Below are positions 56,730 through 64,000 of a stretch of DNA of 64,000 nt, piece after piece. The DNA lies in assembly GCF_910592395.1 (NCBI RefSeq), contig NC_088314.1, forward strand, positions 1,860,001 to 1,924,000. The letters run 5' to 3'. Source of the DNA: Lineus longissimus (taxonomy: Eukaryota; Nemertea; Pilidiophora; Heteronemertea; Lineidae). A model generated the notes under the pieces. The model worked only from the letters and a program-made list of their open reading frames with translations. It was not told the DNA's origin and made no database searches. Positions within the stretch are counted from its first letter, which is position 1; each line of letters opens with the position of its first letter. Made by a program: the position numbers and the translations under genes.

Positions 56730-58691
56730 AATCGACCTTCTTTGCATGCAATGTGCTGATTCAATGAATTTCAATTTGCGAACGACGAATCTAACGTAGA
56801 CTGCCTTGATGCCATCTGTGGATGATAGATAGAAACTACTGAGATAAGAAGTTTGAACTGAAGATTGTCAAGGTTTTTGACTGAAAAGTAGAGTCATTTT
56901 CGATTCTTGATTGCAGTAGACTAGTTAGTAGCTAAGTAGTAATAGTTGGTGGATCAGGAACACTATAGCAGAAGGGAGTTGGCTATATATATGTACTTCA
57001 ATGAGTTTTTACTTCAATGGAATGTTCATCCCACGATTAACTTGATTATGAACTATCTTACCAGGAATCATGCCTATGCGGAGTTGAATTATTCCTCAAC
57101 TCAAACTTCGTTATACAGTGGAACACCGGTAACTCGACCACTCATGGGACACAGGTTGAATGGTGGGGTGGTCGCGTTAGTGAAGTTGAAAATCCGGGGA
57201 CAAAATGAATGATTAAGTTTTCCCGCCAAAATTGGCATGACAGCATTCGTCTTTTCACGGCAATTAGGCCCTTTGGTCGGGTGAGAGAGGTGAATTTGGT
57301 CATTGGGACCGCCCAATCCAGTGGTCTTTGTCTGGGTACCGGTGTAACATCTGTGGTTGTTTCCCATGTGTCAGTGTTTCCAAACAATAGGCAGCTAGAG
57401 AGACCATGACTTTTCAATAGGGGGAAACACAGAAAAACTTGTCAATCTATCTTTTAGCGTTCCCAAACAATGAGGGGAAACACTCAAAAATAGAAACACT
57501 CAAAAACATTACACCGGGGTGGTCATGTTACCGGGGGCCTTGTAATGGCAATTAGAGAGGAAACCATTCGGGACCAGCGATTCTTGGTTGTCATAGCGGA
57601 GTGGTCGCGGACCGGGGTTCCACTGTATACATTCCAAAAACAATCTCTATTTGTCGAAGATTGGGAAAAAATGAACGGAAGGCGTGTCCTATTTTATCGG
57701 TTTTTCGTCAGCCTTGTTTCAACAAAAATATTTTCATATGGAATTTGTATTGTCAGCATTGGCATATTTTTATTCCAGAAACCATGTAATAACTACTATC
57801 AGTGCAATGTTTTGTGTAATTAATTTATTCAAGATGTACATGTATTTTGTGTACCCACACTTCTATTTTAGTTAATGTCGACTAACTGGCGGTGAACGTC
57901 AATCCTAAAAGTCTCCTCCTTCAAGAAGGATGGATAATACTCACCGGTAGATCGGCATGATTTAGTTTAATAAATTTACTTTTTCACAATTTTGACGATT
58001 TGTGTTCTTTTATGAGATATACACGCTATTGTATGTACATGGGCAGGCAAGCAGAAGTGAGGTCGACTGTGCGGTTGGTAAACCTTTGGAGAACTGTTGC
58101 ACTAGAAAGAATCGACTCACTTAAATATGATGCGATCCAACATGATATGAAAGGAATCACACCGTTATCAAAGTCGGTTTTCCCCCTTAGCGTCTATCAA
58201 ATGATTTGTTTCGCATGTCAATACTCTACGTTTGATTGTTGATAACTATAGTGACCGATACCAATTACGGAACGTCAGAAATCTCCCGTGATTTCGCGTG
58301 ACTGAAGTCGCAGTCCACCAAAAATGGTTTTATCCAACAAAATATATACATACATGAATACAACTGTGTTGAAATACAGACTATACATAGATATAAATGT
58401 TTTTTACGTAAATATATACATTCTTTTTTGTAGATTACAATATGTAATACAAGTAACATAATGATTAGCGTCTCATTACCGAAACGGTATTTTAACAAGG
58501 CAATATTCATGTTGATGATGTAACGTTAACGGTTATCCCTGACGGAGTATTACCACCCCTCACAATAACTGGTGTGTACCAGGCAAATGGAGCAATCGTT
58601 GTCCATTCTACGTTAAGCATATCATTACCGATCCTTGCTCAACGGTGTTAATGGGACACCTATTTACATTACATCAGTATCAATAAGTCTG
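56730..58691. other. intergenic region between the two convergent cytokine candidates
   Basis: Holds the 3' UTRs of both genes and a pogo-like transposon (57116-57625). An AATAAA at 57969 is on the plus strand. Open frames here are overlapping by-products of the transposon or AT-rich sequence. Confidence 0.45.
57116..57625. mobile_element. non-autonomous pogo/Tigger-like DNA transposon
   Basis: Terminal inverted repeats CAGTGGAACACCGG at 57116 and CCGGGGTTCCACTG ending 57625 are flanked by TA on both sides. Subterminal copies of the gtggtcgc / gtggtcatgttaccgg motif occur inside, and GGGAAACAC-type short repeats occur in the middle. No transposase frame remains. Confidence 0.75.
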
Positions 58692-60797
58692 TCAACACCA
58701 CGTGTGATGATTGCAGAGTTGCAGACGCGCGAGATTGCCCTGAATCTTCTCCATTATCCAGTCTCCAAGGTTGTTCCGGTCTGTCGCTGGCTGGAGGTGA
58801 CTTGGCTGCATGCATGAGGGGAGGCGGAATCCGATTGGTGCGAACCCGCCTTGCCTTCGCGACTCCCAGCACAGTCTGCTCTGGAGTTTCGTGCTGAGGG
58901 TGTCAAAGGCGTTTTTGGTTGAAATGGGCCAGGTGTTTTTGAATCCGTGCACTGGATGGTCTACCATTAATCCAAATTGCTTCACCATCAGCAAACATAC
59001 ACTAAGATCTTGGATTGTGGACAAGGAGGGTTGCTGAAATATAATAACGGTTTTATTAGTATGTGAATGTGTGCAGTAGTTGTGGTAGTGTCGGCCTCCT
59101 GATCGGAATGGACTAGGTTCGAATCCATTGAAGTCACTTGTTGTTTCCACGTTGGAGAGGTGAACACTTTTCAAGTGTTGAAAATGTGCTAAGAATTCGA
59201 CAAAAGCAGAAGAACATCTTTAGCCTGTTGACAGTCAGTCGAGATAAACATTCATCTTACCTGGCATTGGAACGTTCTAGATGTCTGGTCCACCCAGGTT
59301 TTGATTTGTTCATCCATGGCGAGCAAAGTCTGGAAGGAGATAGAAACTCATTTTAGAACTTCGCCAGTCTCGCTTAGAAGTAAGCGCAACGGATACTCAG
59401 TGCAAGCCTGTACTACACTCCGGACGCATTGAAACGGCCTCATTCTGTCGCCATGCAGTCGAGACACAATTAGGATGACCCAATGGACCGCCCCGGGAGT
59501 CTAACTTGTTCAGGTTACGGCGTGTTTCGGTGATTTCCCCGAACGCGTATAGGTTTCCAATGTCTATTCGGGACACCTTCCGAACACAGGCACATGAAGA
59601 TCTGCAAGCAATAGATCGATCGCTCAATCAATCTATAAACACCATCCCAATTGTAGCACTTTGATTCAGGACGGGTTTTGTTTAAGAAGCCAATCGTTCG
59701 TTGTTATTTAACCGGACAATACGGGTACTTACGCGATTGACATTCCTCCCGGCGCAACTGTTGAGGTGAGGCCATCCATGAGACGACGGGGACTGCGAGA
59801 GCTGAAATCGTGTAGGATACATGATTACATCAAATTGAAATTGGTACGGAAAATCAGTGTGACCACGGTTATCAACACGACAGTCTGATCACATCCTAGT
59901 TCGTATCATAAAAATCTAAATATGGTGAGAACTGGTCTTCAGGAGTCAATCAGATCCAGAAGTGCGTTTGATATTTCTAATATTTTATTTTTCAGTTTTG
60001 AGTGAATCATCAGTTGTCGTCAGCAGGCCTTTGGCCTCTCGCGGTTACATTGTCTTCGGTGGTGAAGACATTGCACTTCAGAAACACAGCGAAACAGGTG
60101 TAACAGCTTGAAATTTCCAACAGGACAGACTGTCCTGCATGGGCGACAAAGAATGTTGTGCGCTGTTAATCTTTGCGGTATTGAAGATCAGTGGTGTCTC
60201 TACCATACCATAATTCGTCAGGGGGACACCTTTTCTAGGGGGTGTCTTCATCTACAGCTACAGCGGTTAATATATTAGTATCTATCAGGCCGATCCCTGT
60301 GAAAAGCCATATTTTAATAGAACCAATACTGACAAATCACAAGAATGGTGTCAAACGCTTACCTCTCCCCTTATCACCACTGTTAGTGCGTTGAGTTCGT
60401 TGAACGAGTAACAGTCGGCAACGACATTAACGCCAGGGCAGGGTCGATGTACCCACAGGTGAGGATGGGGACTGGAATTGACGCCGATCAGGCTGGCCAT
60501 GGCCAGTCCTACCACAAGAAGTACCACGTTTGCTGAAAAAGAAGAGAAGTGTCCATGCTGTAAAACTGTTATTATTTGCCAGATAACTCCATGTGGTCTC
60601 TCCAAGCGTTGAAGCAAAATTTCTTAGCGCGGCGACGCCTACTGAGGTGATCAGCCTGAGATCTCCAACAACACAGTAAAATATTTCAAAACATTTTACG
60701 ATAGCGAATTAAGAGTCAGCAGAAAAACAGATAATAATTGCTAAGTGATAAACTGGTGTCATGTCAAAATGTTCAACCACTCACCTGCAAAAGTCAT
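58692..60797 (-). CDS. candidate secreted Cys-rich four-helix cytokine-like protein
   Basis: Five minus-strand exons, 60797-60785, 60532-60363, 59801-59733, 59329-59261 and 59033-58692, give 220 residues. The first intron is phase 1 and the next three are phase 0, as in the plus-strand neighbour. Residues 1-22 are a textbook signal peptide (ANVVLLVVGLAMASLIG core). The mature part has nine Cys (36, 45, 77, 106, 120, 162, 181, 214 and 220) and sequons at N23 and N83, the second spanning an exon junction. Predicted amphipathic helices are A about 44-62, B about 85-106, C about 110-131, an extra short helix about 148-162, and D about 195-214. Exon 3 carries GWPHL, matching TWPEL in the loop exon of the neighbour. 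I do not recognise a family. The splice sites all fit consensus (GTGAGT, GTAAGC, GTAAGT, GTAAGA), which supports a real gene; the cytokine reading is inference. Confidence 0.55.
59072..59135 (+). repeat. tRNA-like repeat with intact box B
   Basis: TTGTGGTAGTGTCGGCC (box A form), an anticodon-like arm and a canonical box B GGTTCGAATCC at 59116-59126. It lies in intron 4 of the minus-strand cytokine candidate, opposite strand. No good acceptor stem, so probably a SINE head. Confidence 0.45.
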
Positions 60798-60890
60798 TTT
60801 GTTGATTGTCTCCAAATTCGTCAGATTGAGTCCTGGTTATGTCTGATCGACAGCTGAAACGGTTGTAGTTGCTCCCATCCATTTTTGCCT

Positions 60891-60898
60891 TTTTATGT
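60891..60898 (-). promoter_or_regulatory. TATA-like box of the minus-strand cytokine candidate
   Basis: ACATAAAA on the minus strand, about 95 bases upstream of the ATG at 60797. The distance is close to that of the TATA-like box of the plus-strand neighbour. Confidence 0.3.
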
Positions 60899-61259
60899 CT
60901 TACCGTTATTTAGTTATCTAATGTTCAAGGACTTAAACAAAAACTTTAACAAGTTTCTGATTTCCTCAACTTCCCCTTTTCGTCTCCCACAATATGAATT
61001 CCGACATGTGGGATATGAAACTAACACGAGAATTGGTGCGATAACACTGAATATAGTAAGTTTCGCCGATATGAGATTATTTTGATAAGTTTACAAACAA
61101 ATACCTGACTTTGAACTAAACATATTCAGGCCAGGCGGCAAAGAGATCGTTTCTTGTCTTTGCGTTGACATGTGAAACGAAACGACGAACTGGAATCGTA
61201 TAAGGGACAGGCAAAAACTCTCGAATGCATTTGTCATCGCGGGTTAGGTCCTTGTTGTC

Positions 61260-61411
61260 CAGGGCCCGGTTGTTCAATACAAGTTTTGTCCCTATAAAGC
61301 TGGCGTTAACTTGGCGTTAAGTCTAAGGGCTTAACTGAAGGAGATAACGCTATGTTAAGTTAACGCCAAGGTTATTAGTGACAAGAATTGATTCGAACAA
61401 CAAGGCCCAGA
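61260..61411. mobile_element. short inverted-repeat element (MITE-like)
   Basis: Ends GGGCCCGGTTGTTC and GAACAACAAGGCCC (imperfect inverted repeats) enclose an inner palindrome of GGCGTTAACTTGGCGTTAAG type with its inverse near 61354-61370. The whole segment can fold as one hairpin. No coding capacity. Confidence 0.55.
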
Positions 61412-63768
61412 CCTGATGAATGGGGAGGGTATAGCTGACAGTTCCCTGCCTGGGATGGCTGCTTCTAATGCAGGCCCGTTTCACTCTCTTTTCCAAAATG
61501 GCCGTCACACCCGCCATCTTGGAATATTCATTGTCAATCACTTGCCGAAGACCCTGGCATTGCTGGACCCGCTCACCTACGTGCTTGCCGAAAGAGGGAG
61601 CCTATAGACAGGAGCTGGTGGGTCAATGAAGTGGCAGTGGCCAGTTGAATGCCATGCACTGTTAGGCGCCTGGGTTGTTTTTGATTTAGTGATAGTTATG
61701 TTCCCGATATACAATAATGAATAGTTTCTATGTACTGTGAGATAGGATAGACCCCTATCAGCGACTTTGTGTAACTTGATCTGACCTAACTGGATCATGC
61801 TTATAGTAGTTTCCCTTTAACACGTTTGTTTTTTTTCCGACTGTTGGAGTATGTCATAAGAGATGACTGATGAATCTTACATGCTTTGGCTTGGCCTTGC
61901 GGTTCTTCAGCGACATGACGCTTGTTGTTGACTATTGATAAGCGAAGCCTGTGGCCAGTGTGACATGGTACATCTGGTGAAGAATATTTAGGTTTATTTC
62001 GGAATCTGTGATATTTTTCTTGATATTAACACGCCCTAGTTCAGCCGCGGGTGAAGGCCGGAAAGAGGCGGCGTGCACTCCAATTCTCATTAAAATTCCT
62101 GGTGTGTTCCAAAATTTCATGGGGAATTTCAAAGGCTTTTCATGAATTGGGGGGGGGGGGACGTCTGGTGCGCGCCCAACCCGCTTGGATCTGCGCCTGA
62201 TAAGAATGCATGGCCACAAATTATTTAACAAAATATTTATTGACTGGCCAACAAACTTTTTGAATGAAACTGAATGCCGCGCCTCAAATGGTTTGCCCAA
62301 GTAAAGTGACACTTATTGATAACCGCCCTCTGTTCTGGGCAATCTCGAGAGGACAACGATTTTATCTACAAAACTTTGCGGAGGACCATTTCGGTTGTCT
62401 ACAACCAGGAAGACAGAACGAGCTAATGGTGCTTTGTGTTTATGAAACCTGCTTGAAATGTATCGATTTTCAAAGAAACTTTAAAAGTGATCCGAGACAC
62501 TCCCGTTTTTGTTGGCAAATTGTGGGCTTTTCCGATGCAGTTCCAAAGTTGTGTCCAATGGGTCAGCTCCAGTGGAATACGAGTATTCCAGGAATACCCA
62601 TACTGTGATTGGTCTCTCTATCCGCCCATTCTTAGATACAGGACACAGCCTCTTGTGATTGTTTTTTTCTATCGATCGATCTACATATAGGCTTTGGCTA
62701 CATCCGCGAAAACTTGCGCCATTGCGGGAACTATGTAACCAGTTTGAATTTCCCGCGTAACGCACTTAACGATCCTGAAAGTTACCCTACTGATGTAATA
62801 TAGTTTTGTGAAAAAGAAGTTTTTAAAACAAAGATATTCAATTCAGTTACACCTATTTTGAGTTCAATAATGTAAACTTGAATAAAACATTGAATTTTAA
62901 TGGATTATTAAGTAGGCATAGCTAAGTTACATGTTGCTCAATTTTCATTATAGCGGCAGATCAATTTCCAAGTTTCAGTGTATAATGACATCGCAATGGA
63001 ATGTGTTGAAAAAATCATGAAATCCGCCACAAATGTTGACATCAATTAGTGAATTGAAAAGTAAATACCATAATTTAGTACCTGTACTACACTATGTGTA
63101 AAATTGAAGGCTTTCTGGGTAGTTGTAAGGAAACTATAGAGATTTTTATGAGATGGTTTCTGACCCCTTTGTTTTGGTCTGCTGCTCTTGGACCGTGCAG
63201 CCCAGGCCACAACCACCCGGCTGCTACACAGTTATGATGTGTTCACTGTGTGTGCCAGCTTCCCGTATCTATACTTGTAATTCGTTGGTCTGCAGCAGCC
63301 AGTTTTTTATTTCGTTGGCTTATTCATATGTTGATTAATGATGAAACATGAAAGAAACCGTCTCAGGCCCAGGTGAAAAAGAACAAGATCCTGTCTTCAA
63401 GTTCAATTTTACTGACTTCAGTTCAGACTAGTCCTCATTGACTTTTTGTACAATACATAGGCCGAGGCATTACATGTATGACTTAACTTTAATGTTTGTA
63501 TGAGTAGATGACTTTAATAGAGGCAATATCCTGTGGCACACCATTGAAGGCCAAATCATTCTGGTGTGGTGACTCCATGTGGTGACCCCAGTCTCACGGA
63601 ATTCTTACTTTGAATCTTTTCAGATGCTGCCCATCACCTAAGTCTAGACTCGTCAGCCTTCTGGGCTAAACCAACCTCATCCACCAGACTGTTGGAGGAA
63701 GTTACTTCTGATAGTAAAAGCTTGTCTCAACTTGCCTCTGTGTCAGCTGGACCGACCCCACCGGAGTG

Positions 63769-64000
63769 ATGCAGGACAATGAGCTACAAGCTGAGTACAG
63801 CATCTCTCTCAACTCGTCGCCATGTGCAGATTTCCTGACCAGTGAAATAGATCGGGGGGACAGTCAGGGGGAGTATGGAGGCCTGATGGGGGAGATGTCA
63901 GCATCCTACAGTGATGGCAAAGATCCAGAAATGGACATTTTCGATAAACCCCTTGGTATGGATGATTTTGGTATTGACATTCGCAATGACTTGTATCAGT
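63769..64000 (+). CDS. N-terminus of an unidentified acidic protein (cut by window end)
   Basis: The exon begins after a 3' splice site at 63623. Three in-frame stops (TGA TAG TAA, about 63708-63716) precede the ATG at 63769, so this is the first Met in its frame. The 77 residues seen are acidic and rich in Ser, Gly and Met (MQDNELQAEYSISLNSS, later DIFDKPLGMDDFGIDIRND). This looks disordered, like an activation domain of a transcription factor. The frame is open to the window end. No family recognised. A tiny upstream frame at 63624 (5 codons) precedes it. Confidence 0.5.
   Translation, partial: MQDNELQAEYSISLNSSPCADFLTSEIDRGDSQGEYGGLMGEMSASYSDGKDPEMDIFDKPLGMDDFGIDIRNDLYQ

Larger units (their letters stand above)
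60798..63768. other. intergenic region upstream of the minus-strand cytokine candidate and 5' UTR of the last gene
   Basis: Contains a TATA-like box (60891), a small inverted-repeat element (61260-61411), a G run at about 62151, and otherwise AT-rich DNA. A 3' splice site at 63623 opens the exon that contains the last gene's start codon. Open frames near 61932-62312 and 62264-62608 lack supporting features. Confidence 0.45.

Overview
The window is nuclear DNA of an invertebrate animal. Genes are split by many short GT-AG introns, a standard cytosolic-type tRNA-Gly is present, and introns and gaps hold small DNA transposons, tRNA-derived repeats and the tail of a non-LTR retrotransposon. The gene set (BCAP31, TRMT10C, the ciliary gene IQCA1/DRC11, a CCDC162-like giant) fits a ciliated, probably marine, lophotrochozoan or non-vertebrate deuterostome. 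The sequence alone does not settle which.

Layout. 1-5 kb: a 1018-residue BTB / AT-hook / nine C2H2 zinc finger protein (+). 6-9 kb: a tRNA-like element (-), the last exon of an unrecognised proline-rich protein (-), tRNA-Gly-GCC (+), and a foldback element with 226-bp arms. 9.3-11.8 kb: TRMT10C, a mitochondrial RNase P subunit (+). 13.9-16.7 kb: BCAP31 (-). 18-27 kb: IQCA1/DRC11 (+), 19 exons. 31.2-48.9 kb: a CCDC162-like coiled-coil protein of about 2292 residues (+), about 41 coding exons. 54.1-60.8 kb: two convergent small secreted-protein genes. From 63.8 kb: the start of an unidentified gene (+).

The most interesting part is 54.1-60.8 kb. Splicing short exons at consensus sites gives two proteins of 225 and 220 residues. 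Each has an N-terminal hydrophobic leader, and each gene has a phase-1 first intron followed only by phase-0 introns. Each protein looks like an up-up-down-down four-helix bundle. The plus-strand protein resembles the CNTF/CLCF1/cardiotrophin branch of the IL-6 family in length, helix spacing and the helix A / A-B loop pattern. The minus-strand protein is Cys-rich and not recognised, but shares the gene architecture and a W-P-x-L motif in the same exon. I read this as a candidate invertebrate class I helical-cytokine locus. It is an inference from reading the sequence and was not tested by any search.

IQCA1 (nexin-dynein regulatory complex) and the CCDC162-like gene lie in the same orientation and may both be axonemal. 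BCAP31 and IQCA1 are head to head over about 1.4 kb. Exon joins of the five multi-exon genes with complete models from TRMT10C onward, and of the BTB-ZF gene, were checked by reading frame and phase. They still lack transcript support.
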